A DNA stretch of 24,434 nt, taken from assembly GCA_002372325.1 (NCBI GenBank), contig DFFT01000162.1:1-24434 (forward strand). Reading direction: 5' to 3'. The position numbers and the translations under genes are program-made. The notes under the pieces are model-generated. The model ran no database searches, was not told the origin of the DNA, and saw nothing but the letters and a program-made list of their open reading frames with translations. The stretch is from Succinivibrionaceae bacterium UBA3769 (GTDB lineage: Bacteria; Pseudomonadota; Gammaproteobacteria; Enterobacterales; Succinivibrionaceae). Shown here one piece after another: positions 1-6,111 of this stretch; the stretch's first letter is position 1, and the number at the start of each line of letters is the position of its first letter.

Positions 1-73
1 CCTTGGTGCTTTGGGGATTCTTGTGCTCCCAGACGGGCACCTTTATCCCGGGGCGTCCGCCGTTTCCGGTTTC

Positions 74-1135
74 TCAGTTTACTTTCCAATGGCCATAGCG
101 TCTGCCGCCAACCCGCTCTATCCGGCCGGTCTCTTTTAACGTCTTGATGTATTTTTGTACTGTACGGCGAGACATGCCTAAACGCTCTCCCAGCTCCTCC
201 TGTGATATTTCAGGATGTTTTTTAAATGTTTTAATGACCCTAAGAGCCATCTCATCTTCGAAAGCGCCGTCTTTATCGCCCCTGTATTCAGCGGTTTTCC
301 GGGGCTTTGGCGTTTTGCTGCCGGCGTTAAGTTCCAGGTTTTTCAAATACTCAGGCTGGATCGGAATCGTCACGCACACCGCCTTTCTGTCATCATCAGT
401 CTCAAAGACTGCCCGGGGAGAGCCGTTCTTTTCCAGTCCCTCCTGAATTGCAGGAATGCCGGTGCATCTTCCTTCTGTAAGATCAAGTTCCTTAAGAAAT
501 TCCCCCAGCCGCCTGTTCCGGTACATTCTTGTTTTGAAGCGTTCTCCCTTTTCGACGACTTTGATTGGGACAGAGCGATCAATGCCGGGATAACTGATAA
601 TTCTTATGCAGTCAGGCTCGATTTCCACCTGAACCGGTTCATAGCACATGTAATCCCGGTGATAAAACGCATTAACGATGGCTTCCTCCAGCACCTCATA
701 AGGATAGCTGAGAAAACGGTTTGCCTCCATCTTGTCCGAAACCTTCTGCACGTATACCGCGATGGCGATATCCTGTAATTTTTCCATTGTCCGGCGGATG
801 ATTTGAGGAACAGTTCCTTTGATAGGCGGTATTTCCACAAAATTCTTCGGATCCCTGATGCTCCCGTTCGGGAAGCGGGTTATTTCCACCTGCATATACG
901 GGAAAAACTTATCCGGATAGTCGCAGAACATCATGAGGGCCACGTTTTTAATGCGCTGTCTTTCCGGCGGGCCTTCCAGAAGCTCCATCTGCGCAAGGAC
1001 TTCTTTCACTCCCAGTTTTCCGATCTGTTTTGCGAGTTTGCTCCCGGTCGCTTTCAGATGGGCTTCGAGCAGAACAGGCGAGATATCCTCTATGGTGGCT
1101 TTGGTATTTCCCTGAACGTCAAATTCCAGTTCCAT
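74..1135 (-). CDS. N-terminally shortened AlbA_2/Schlafen-family ATP-binding transcriptional regulator
   Basis: The 353-residue product matches the C-terminal two thirds of the 'ATP-binding protein / putative transcriptional regulator' family. That family normally has an N-terminal AlbA_2 (Schlafen-like) nucleic-acid domain, then a GHKL-like HATPase_c_4 region and a C-terminal winged helix. Visible here are the segment around residues 145-165 (YPYEVLEEAIVNAFYHRDY), the YRNRRLGEFLKEL...TEGRCTGIPAI signature near 205-230, and a C-terminal HTH (SQEELGERLGMSRRTVQKYI, about 313-332). Full-length relatives run near 480 residues from memory, so roughly 150 N-terminal residues with the AlbA_2 domain are absent. 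The start is nevertheless backed by an AGAGG ribosome site about 7 bases upstream, so the short form may be expressed. Likely a DNA-binding regulator of unknown target. It is cut off from the downstream toxin-antitoxin operon by opposite orientation. Confidence 0.75.
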   Translation of the reverse strand: MELEFDVQGNTKATIEDISPVLLEAHLKATGSKLAKQIGKLGVKEVLAQMELLEGPPERQRIKNVALMMFCDYPDKFFPYMQVEITRFPNGSIRDPKNFVEIPPIKGTVPQIIRRTMEKLQDIAIAVYVQKVSDKMEANRFLSYPYEVLEEAIVNAFYHRDYMCYEPVQVEIEPDCIRIISYPGIDRSVPIKVVEKGERFKTRMYRNRRLGEFLKELDLTEGRCTGIPAIQEGLEKNGSPRAVFETDDDRKAVCVTIPIQPEYLKNLELNAGSKTPKPRKTAEYRGDKDGAFEDEMALRVIKTFKKHPEISQEELGERLGMSRRTVQKYIKTLKETGRIERVGGRRYGHWKVN

Positions 1136-1158
1136 TTATATCCTCTCTCATAAGTCAG

Positions 1159-1175
1159 CCGGACATTGTATCCGG
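1159..1175 (-). promoter_or_regulatory. Palindrome with a possible -10 box before the AlbA_2-type gene
   Basis: The 17-bp imperfect palindrome CCGGACATTGTATCCGG lies 24 bases before the start codon. Read on the minus strand it contains TACAAT, a good -10 hexamer, but no convincing -35 is seen 16-18 bases further upstream. Autoregulation by the encoded HTH protein is a guess from position only. Confidence 0.22.
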
Positions 1176-1330
1176 GATTATCTCCCTCTTGTTTACTGCT
1201 GACATATCAGCGCTGCCCTGTATGAAAATGTTACCATGAATTCATCATGTTTGCGGGGGCGTTTCCTTCATTTCCCTTTCCAAAGCGCCTTTTTCAGCAG
1301 AGCTTTGGTGCTTTGGAATTCCGGAAAAGC

Positions 1331-1372
1331 TGCCGCCGGTATTTGAGGATCTGCCGTTAACGAACTTCTTTC
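1331..1372 (-). repeat. Stray 42-bp copy of a segment of the SPFH gene (copy 1)
   Basis: These 42 bases match 4629-4670 at 39 of 42 positions in the same orientation. In the second place they encode the conserved VNGRSSNTGGS segment near the N-terminus of the SPFH protein. Here they sit between genes and the similarity ends abruptly on both sides. Read on the minus strand in the same frame they would still give VNGRSSNTGGS. Probably a gene fragment left by recombination or from a lost paralogue. Confidence 0.7.
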
Positions 1373-1417
1373 GAATCTGCAAAAAAATAACTCTGTCACA
1401 CATCACTAAACCATTCA

Positions 1418-1452
1418 TTGCAGACATAGCTTGATTGTATTACAATGTATTG
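1418..1452 (+). promoter_or_regulatory. Promoter and overlapping operator of the toxin-antitoxin operon
   Basis: TTGCAG (1418-1423) and TACAAT (1441-1446) are spaced by exactly 17 bases, a good sigma-70 promoter. The -10 is covered by a perfect inverted repeat, ATTGTA-T-TACAAT (1434-1446), which overlaps a second one, CAAT-GT-ATTG (1443-1452). Overlapping short palindromes on the -10 are typical operators for ribbon-helix-helix antitoxins, so autorepression by the antitoxin, tightened by the toxin complex, is likely. Confidence 0.6.
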
Positions 1453-1484
1453 CAAATGAGAATGAGCCTTAATAAGGAGACGAT

Positions 1485-1706
1485 ATGACATTATCTCTAA
1501 GACTGAGCGAAACAGATACAGACATCATCAAAGCCTATGCGAAAATGCAGGGAACGACTGTTTCAGAACTGATTCGCAGAATTGTCATGGATCATATAGA
1601 AGAAAAATTTGACCTGAAAGAATACGAAAAGGCCTATGCCGAATATAAGAAAGATCCCGAAACTTTTACTCTTGACGATGTTATTAAGGAATTGGATCTG
1701 GCATGA
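1485..1706 (+). CDS. relB: RelB-like ribbon-helix-helix antitoxin
   Basis: A 73-residue acidic protein. Residues 1-45 (MTLSLRLSETDTDIIKAYAK, then SELIRRIVMDHIEEKF) have the beta-strand/helix/helix pattern of a ribbon-helix-helix DNA-binding fold as in RelB/DinJ-type antitoxins (DUF6290-like). The charged C-terminal half, EYKKDPETFTLDDVIKELDL, is the sort of tail that wraps the toxin. AAGGAG sits 5 bases before the ATG. The stop codon overlaps the toxin start in ATGA, giving translational coupling and the usual antitoxin-first order. The expected role is to neutralise the RelE-type toxin and repress the operon through the palindromes upstream. The exact antitoxin subfamily is not certain. Confidence 0.88.
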   Translation: MTLSLRLSETDTDIIKAYAKMQGTTVSELIRRIVMDHIEEKFDLKEYEKAYAEYKKDPETFTLDDVIKELDLA

Positions 1707-1972
1707 GCGTGTATACAGTTCTTTTAACTAAAAAAGCCAAAAAGCAGTTATCGAAATTAGACAAAAGCACAGCCAAACTGATCGCTGCCTGGCTGAAGAA
1801 AAATCTGGACGGGTGCGAAAATCCCGGGATTCATGGCAAGCCTTTGGTAACAAATAAGGCAGGCCAATGGAGGTATCGGGTTGGCGATTATCGGATACTT
1901 GCGGAAATCAAGGATGAAGAAATTATAATCCTGGTTTTGCAGGTAAGGCACAGAAGAGAGATATATCAATAA
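1703..1972 (+). CDS. relE: RelE/ParE-superfamily toxin
   Basis: An 89-residue basic protein with the RelE fold signature: the N-terminal helix region LTKKAKKQLSKLDKSTAKLI, the central HGKPLVTNKAGQWRYRVGDYRIL block (about 46-68) and the C-terminal IIILVLQVRHRREIY (74-88). RelE proteins are ribosome-dependent mRNA endonucleases. The conserved Arg residues of WRYRVGDYRI and the terminal HRREIY are those expected at the active or substrate surface. The length is normal and the gene looks intact. Its start lies inside the antitoxin stop (ATGA). The operon ends in the hairpin at 2103-2126. A ParE-like gyrase poison is less likely, given the WRYRVGDYRI motif. Confidence 0.88.
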   Translation: MSVYTVLLTKKAKKQLSKLDKSTAKLIAAWLKKNLDGCENPGIHGKPLVTNKAGQWRYRVGDYRILAEIKDEEIIILVLQVRHRREIYQ

Positions 1973-2102
1973 ATCAGTGGAATTACACTGCCATCCCCGC
2001 CTCAGGTTTAGAATTTTTCTCTTTGAATGGCAATCCCGGGATATCTGGGAAACTTACGAAAAACGCAGCCTCCGTAACTTTCCAGCCTTCACACCGAAAT
2101 AA

Positions 2103-2126
2103 AAAAGGAGTCCGAAGACTCCTTTT
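2103..2126. terminator. Bidirectional Rho-independent terminator
   Basis: A 10-bp perfect stem, AAAAGGAGTC / GACTCCTTTT, closes on a CGAA tetraloop. It lies between two convergent genes, with an A-rich flank on one side and T-rich on the other, so it can serve the toxin operon (plus) and the zinc-ribbon gene (minus). A second small inverted repeat, CTTAAGG/CCTTAAG (2132-2151), follows immediately. The rest of 1973-2102 shows nothing recognisable. Confidence 0.8.
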
Positions 2127-2163
2127 CACTTCTTAAGGCTAAGCCCTTAAGGTGCGTTAAGCT

Positions 2164-3474
2164 CTATTTCGCCGAGGTGCTGATGGTTCTCACCTGTCTC
2201 TCGGTGCGGCTGTACTTATCGTTTTCCACGGAGTTAGAGAAGGATTCCTGCTCCAGATAACCGTCAGCTTCGGTGGCATCGGCAACAGAGGTGTTTCCGG
2301 ACACCATGACGAAGTGAACGATAAAGGAGAGTACCAGGCCTACCAGGAAGCCGATAATGCCGGCAGAGGTCCAGTCGCTGTTCTCCATCAGGAACTTCGC
2401 GCCCGGAACGCAGAGCGCGGAGGCGGCTACTGACCAGATACCGGCGGAGGTGAACATTCTGCCCCAGTCGGTGGGGAGATTGCCTACCAGCTTTCCGGTC
2501 TGACCGTTCACAGCGAAGATGAAGTCCTTGCCGTCCCACTTGTTCCGAATGATCCATACCGGGAACATGGCGTACTTGATGGATCTGTCCGAGAAATCCA
2601 CATGGGAATCAATCACATCAACCTTATCATAGCCCTTAACTGACTTATCGATAATGGTCTTAACGAAGGTCTCCCGCATGCGCTTCTCAAAACGCGGATA
2701 GCTTTCCTCCACGCCTACATCGTATTTGGTGGCGGAAAATCCGGAAACATACGCGGTCTTGAAGGCCAGAGCTTCCTTGGTATTGAAGGGCTCGATGGAA
2801 TCCATGAGATCATCGTCCATTTCCTTGGAGGCATCGGCGGGAAGATCATTGAACTCCATGTGGCTCTTGCGGTAAACGTCGTAGTGCTCATGTTCGGTGA
2901 TTTCCTGATCGCCGTTCCTTCTTCTGGTGATCTTCTGGCAGTCGAGATTAACATCGCCGTCGGCCTTGCAGCTCAGGAGCCAGAAGGGCACGTAGATGCC
3001 CTGGATCTCCTTCTTGCGGGCTTCGGCATTGAAGCTCCGGGGCACAAAATGCTTGGTGGCAATGTGCTTTGAGTAAGCCTCCTGCACCTTCTTCTGATCA
3101 AACTTGAACGGAATAATGATGTCAGGCTGGGCATCGGAGATCTTGCCGGAAAGGACAATGGGACTGTCGCAGAAAGGGCACTTTTCAGAAATGGAGGTCA
3201 GAGCCGGGGTGATTTCACCGCCGCAGGAATTACAGACGTAGGTTTCCTGCTGGCCCTCCTGGATCATTTCCCCGGTTTCGGGATCAGTGTCCATGCGGGT
3301 GGCGCCGTTCTTGATGTCGATATTGCTCTCAGCCAGCTTCTGCGCTGCCATGGCGTCATACTCCTCCTGGGAGATGACGGAATCGCAGAAGGGGCACTTC
3401 AGCATCTGAGTCTTGATATCGAACTCGTAGGTGCCGCCGCAGGGGCATTTGTAGCGTTCTGAATTGCTGGTCAT
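2164..3474 (-). CDS. Zinc-ribbon membrane protein, YdjG-like partner of the SPFH protein
   Basis: A 436-residue protein with two N-terminal zinc ribbons (Cys10/12 with Cys27/30; Cys81/84 with Cys99/102). A middle region follows with PFKFDQKKVQEAYSKHI near 120-140 and IQGIYVPFWLLSC near 155-170. Two hydrophobic segments near the C-terminus (about 343-363 and 370-391) look membrane-spanning, and the last 45 residues are polar. This architecture, 'TFIIB-type zinc ribbon-containing protein', is that of B. subtilis YdjG, which acts with the SPFH protein YdjI and with YdjH at the membrane to recruit a PspA-type protein. Here it lies 15 bases downstream of the ydjI-like gene on the same strand, clearly one operon. 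No pspA or ydjH homologue is in the window. The biochemical role is unknown; membrane-stress response is an inference from the Bacillus system. Confidence 0.75.
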   Translation of the reverse strand: MTSNSERYKCPCGGTYEFDIKTQMLKCPFCDSVISQEEYDAMAAQKLAESNIDIKNGATRMDTDPETGEMIQEGQQETYVCNSCGGEITPALTSISEKCPFCDSPIVLSGKISDAQPDIIIPFKFDQKKVQEAYSKHIATKHFVPRSFNAEARKKEIQGIYVPFWLLSCKADGDVNLDCQKITRRRNGDQEITEHEHYDVYRKSHMEFNDLPADASKEMDDDLMDSIEPFNTKEALAFKTAYVSGFSATKYDVGVEESYPRFEKRMRETFVKTIIDKSVKGYDKVDVIDSHVDFSDRSIKYAMFPVWIIRNKWDGKDFIFAVNGQTGKLVGNLPTDWGRMFTSAGIWSVAASALCVPGAKFLMENSDWTSAGIIGFLVGLVLSFIVHFVMVSGNTSVADATEADGYLEQESFSNSVENDKYSRTERQVRTISTSAK

Positions 3475-3489
3475 TGCTTGATTCAGTCC

Positions 3490-4779
3490 TTAAAACTTGT
3501 GACCGCACTGCGGGCAGAACTTAGGGGTAGGGCCCTCGTACTTGGCGCCGCATTCAGGGCAGGCGCCGCCGGCCTGGGGCTTCTGCTGACCGCAGTTCAT
3601 GCAGAACTTGCCGGTGTTCTGGGTGCCGCAGGCGCAGGTCCAGCTGCCCTGAGGCTCAGGCTTCTGCTGACCGCAGTTCATGCAGAACTTTCCGGTGTTC
3701 TGAGTGCCGCAGGCGCAGGTCCAGCCGCCCTGAGGAGCCTGAGGCTGCTGCATTTGCGGTTGCTGAGGCTGCTGCTGTTGCATGGCGAACAGGTTGGCTG
3801 CATTGATGCCGCCGGCGCCCTGAGCCATGCCCATGCCCATAAAGCCGTTCATGGCGCCGTTGGCGTTGCCGGCAGCGGTTACCATGGCATCAGCCTGAGC
3901 TCTGGCCATCTGAGCAGCCGCCATGCCAGGGGTGGCGTATGCGGCAGCTTTCTGGATTTCCTTGAGCATCTTCTGATCTTCTTCAGGCATGCTTACGGAG
4001 TTGAGAGCAATGGAGAATACTTCGATGCCGCGTCTTGACCACTTGTCATTCAGCACCTTGTTCATGCTGTCGCAGAGTTCGTCCACGTGCTGCGGCAGGG
4101 CATAAGGTCTGATGCTGAGGTCGGAAAGAGCGCCCAGAGCCCGGTTAAGGCCGCCTACGAATTCCTGCTTCAGAGTGGGGACGATGGTATCGCGCTCGTA
4201 AACATCAGGCACGTTGCCGCCCAGCTGCTTGTAGAAGGAAACCGGATCGGTGATCTTGAAGGTGAACATGCCGTTGCAGCGCACTGACACGTCCATATCA
4301 ATGTTCATTCTCTGATCCACAATGCGGAACGGAATCGGGGTGGCGGTGCCGAACTTGTTGTCGATGATTTCCTTGACATTGAAGTAGTAAACTCTCTGAT
4401 CGGAGCCCTGAACGCCGCCCTGCTGGAAACGCTGCCAGGCAGTGCCCATAACGCTCTTGAGCTTGTCCATGTTGAGCTTGCCGCTGAAAATGGAAGGCTC
4501 GCCGCCCTTGTCATAGGTGAATTTGCCGGGCTCGGCGGCTACTTCCATGACGATGCCGTTATCAACTACAATGGCGCACTGACCGTCGGCCACCACAATG
4601 CCGGAACCGTTGGAAATAACATTGTCGCTGCCACCGGTATTTGAGGATCTGCCGTTAACGACCTTCTGTCCCTTAACCATCAGGGTATCATTATCCAGGG
4701 CATCGCAGGTGAAGAATTCCTTCCACTGATCGGCGAGGGTTCCTCCCATGGCTCCAAGAGCGGCTTTGATTAATCCCAT
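3490..4779 (-). CDS. SPFH-domain protein with C-terminal zinc ribbons, YdjI-like
   Basis: A 429-residue protein beginning MGLIKAALGAMGGTLADQWK, a hallmark of YdjI-type SPFH (stomatin/prohibitin/flotillin/HflK) proteins. The conserved VNGRSSNTGGSDNVISNGSG lies near residues 40-59 and the SPFH domain fills roughly 60-290. A low-complexity Ala/Met/Gly stretch and a Gln-rich stretch (about 333-350) lead to three zinc ribbons at 353-379, 380-405 and 406-429; the first two are almost identical. No classical signal peptide or long membrane helix is evident, so membrane attachment is probably peripheral, with the zinc-ribbon partner encoded just downstream. SD-like GGAG precedes the ATG by about 8 bases. 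The first gene of a two-gene operon. Function inferred from the B. subtilis ydjFGHI system: organising a membrane patch. Confidence 0.82.
   Translation of the reverse strand: MGLIKAALGAMGGTLADQWKEFFTCDALDNDTLMVKGQKVVNGRSSNTGGSDNVISNGSGIVVADGQCAIVVDNGIVMEVAAEPGKFTYDKGGEPSIFSGKLNMDKLKSVMGTAWQRFQQGGVQGSDQRVYYFNVKEIIDNKFGTATPIPFRIVDQRMNIDMDVSVRCNGMFTFKITDPVSFYKQLGGNVPDVYERDTIVPTLKQEFVGGLNRALGALSDLSIRPYALPQHVDELCDSMNKVLNDKWSRRGIEVFSIALNSVSMPEEDQKMLKEIQKAAAYATPGMAAAQMARAQADAMVTAAGNANGAMNGFMGMGMAQGAGGINAANLFAMQQQQPQQPQMQQPQAPQGGWTCACGTQNTGKFCMNCGQQKPEPQGSWTCACGTQNTGKFCMNCGQQKPQAGGACPECGAKYEGPTPKFCPQCGHKF
3580..3738 (-). repeat. Tandem 81-bp repeat encoding duplicated zinc ribbons
   Basis: Two direct copies with an 81-base period (units beginning 3580 and 3661) differ at only a few positions over about 75 bases. 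Each encodes a 26-27-residue zinc ribbon with the core WTCACGTQNTGKFCMNCGQQ. The near identity of the DNA points to a recent in-frame duplication, or to gene conversion keeping the two ribbons alike. Confidence 0.9.
4629..4670 (-). repeat. SPFH-gene segment with a stray 42-bp copy elsewhere (copy 2)
   Basis: In-frame part of the SPFH gene encoding VNGRSSNTGGS, 39/42 identical to the intergenic 1331-1372. This copy lies in a region conserved across the YdjI family, so it is the natural location and the other copy is the displaced one. Confidence 0.7.
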
Positions 4780-5043
4780 TATGTTTCTCCATAAAAAAAG
4801 TCAGAAAAAAACACCGGAGAGATTTTTTTGCCGAGGCTGAGAAAGCTTCCAGTGACAGAAGAATGCAGCCCGGATACACCTCCCCGCAATTATGGGACAA
4901 TATATAAAAATGCAGGGCTTATGTGGGGATTAATTCCCGAATAATGGGAGCGGATCACGAAATTGAAGGTAATTTCTGTAAAAAAACTAGAAATTTGTAT
5001 ATAGCACGGCGACATCCCGGGGGTTCCTGCCGGAAGTTCCGGA
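4780..5043. other. Intergenic region upstream of the SPFH operon
   Basis: No coding capacity is evident. The stretch 4900-5000 is A+T-rich with several TATA-like words and presumably carries the minus-strand SPFH operon promoter, but I could not pick a -35/-10 pair with proper spacing. Confidence 0.4.
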
Positions 5044-5085
5044 AAAGATCCCAGGGTATTCCGCAAAAAGGAACCCGGGATCTTT
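5044..5085 (-). terminator. Rho-independent terminator after the exported protein gene
   Basis: AAAGATCCC pairs with GGGATCTTT, extended inward by GGGT/ACCC past a single bulge and by TCC/GGA. Read on the minus strand the stem is followed by TTTTCC. It lies about 75 bases past the stop of the minus-strand gene at 5159-5662. Confidence 0.6.
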
Positions 5086-5158
5086 GAGCAGAATAATGAA
5101 GACAGGTCTTAAGGCAGACCCCGGTGCAGGTCAGGAAAAACGCCGGAGCGGCCGGCTG

Positions 5159-5662
5159 TTATTTTGCTGTCTCCGGAGGGGCCTGGTTTTCCCGGAGCTT
5201 CTTCCGGGAGAGCTCCCGGAGGACTGGGAGATCCCGCTCCTTTATCTTGCCGTTGCTTACAAAATAAAGAAGCCCGCCGCTTTCCAGAACCAGGGCAATG
5301 TCCACGGTTTCATATTTGTCCGAAACCTGGCATTCCCCGATCCGGGCTTCTCCCTGAGGGGTTTTCCGGAGATCGATGATGGCGGTTTTGCAGCCCAGCT
5401 TTTTGTATTCCTCCAGAGCGTAGTCGTTAAGGGTTTTGTCCGGCATTTTCAGGAGGAGCGCCCGGGTGTGGCCGCCGCTTTTGCCGTGGATAAACTCCAC
5501 AGCCGCCGGCGCCTCAGGAGTCCCGGCGATAAACTTTTCCGCATAGCCCGGCGGGATGACGACGGCGCCGGAACGGTTCTGTGCGGCAGATCCCGGCACC
5601 GGGGCCAGAACAAATGTCAGAGCCAGTGCTGCCAGAGTTTTGGTCGGTAACTGAAATTTCAT
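5159..5662 (-). CDS. Small exported hypothetical protein
   Basis: 167 residues from the chosen start. A typical Sec signal peptide is visible: positive MKFQLPTK, hydrophobic TLAALALTFVLAPVP, then a GSAAQ cleavage site near residues 24-28. The mature part (about 140 residues) is soluble and charged, with GECQVSDKYETVDIALVLES and a short hydrophobic LLYFVSNGKI near the end. I recognise no family. A longer reading from an ATG at 5674 is possible, but the ATG at 5662 is preceded by GGGGGAG at ideal spacing, and the longer start would sit on that ribosome site. A -10-like TATAAT (minus strand, 5761-5766) may belong to its promoter. Probably periplasmic. Confidence 0.7.
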   Translation of the reverse strand: MKFQLPTKTLAALALTFVLAPVPGSAAQNRSGAVVIPPGYAEKFIAGTPEAPAAVEFIHGKSGGHTRALLLKMPDKTLNDYALEEYKKLGCKTAIIDLRKTPQGEARIGECQVSDKYETVDIALVLESGGLLYFVSNGKIKERDLPVLRELSRKKLRENQAPPETAK

Positions 5663-6111
5663 AAGCTCCCCCATAACAAACTGAGCTGTCTCCAGCCGTA
5701 CTCCTGATATCCGTGCCCGGAAGCAGGATAACGAAAACGGCGGTCAGGAGACTCCGCTTCATTATACACAGGTTTTTGGGAGGATGAGACGGCCGGGAAT
5801 CGTCGCATGACCTGTATCTCTCTTGCCAGGCCTTATAAATCAAGCTTTCCTGGGGTGATTACGATTCATGAGAGCCGCCGTCCCCGGGCCTTGGAGCTTG
5901 CAGCCATCAGCAGTTTTCCCAGAAAGTCATCAATGCCGGGTTATCAGCGCCGCAAAACCGCTCTTCATGGCCGCAGTTCATGTTGATAATTATGGTAAAC
6001 CCATATAACATTTGACTTGCAGTTTTATCAAATCACAGACATCATTTGCGAGCCGGCAGTGAATATAATGCTGTCAAAAAATATCAGACATATCGGAATA
6101 AAGGATTCACT
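5663..6111. other. Divergent intergenic region
   Basis: Lies between two divergently oriented genes. It holds a minus-strand TATAAT at 5761-5766 for the exported protein gene and, toward the right, an A+T-rich stretch with TTGATA (5983-5988) and TATAAC (6004-6009) only 15 bases apart, a weak promoter candidate for the ATPase gene. Nothing else is recognised. Confidence 0.4.

Noticed and set aside
1331..1372. GTTAAC inside the 42-bp repeat as an integron attC core
   Set aside because: The core does not fit GTTRRRY, no partner core or imperfect palindrome surrounds it, and no integrase is present.
3580..3738. CRISPR-like array
   Set aside because: Two adjoining 81-bp in-frame units without spacers; a coding tandem repeat.
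5514..5843. Minus-strand frame with a signal-peptide-like start (MKRSLLTAVFVILLP)
   Set aside because: Its start lies on the TATAAT -10 candidate and it overlaps the better-supported exported protein gene in another frame, turning into Gly/Arg-rich noise.
6046..6111. Upstream TTG start for the ATPase/nuclease gene
   Set aside because: No ribosome site, and the extra 22 residues are outside the family's usual N-terminus; the ATG at 6112 has AAGGA.
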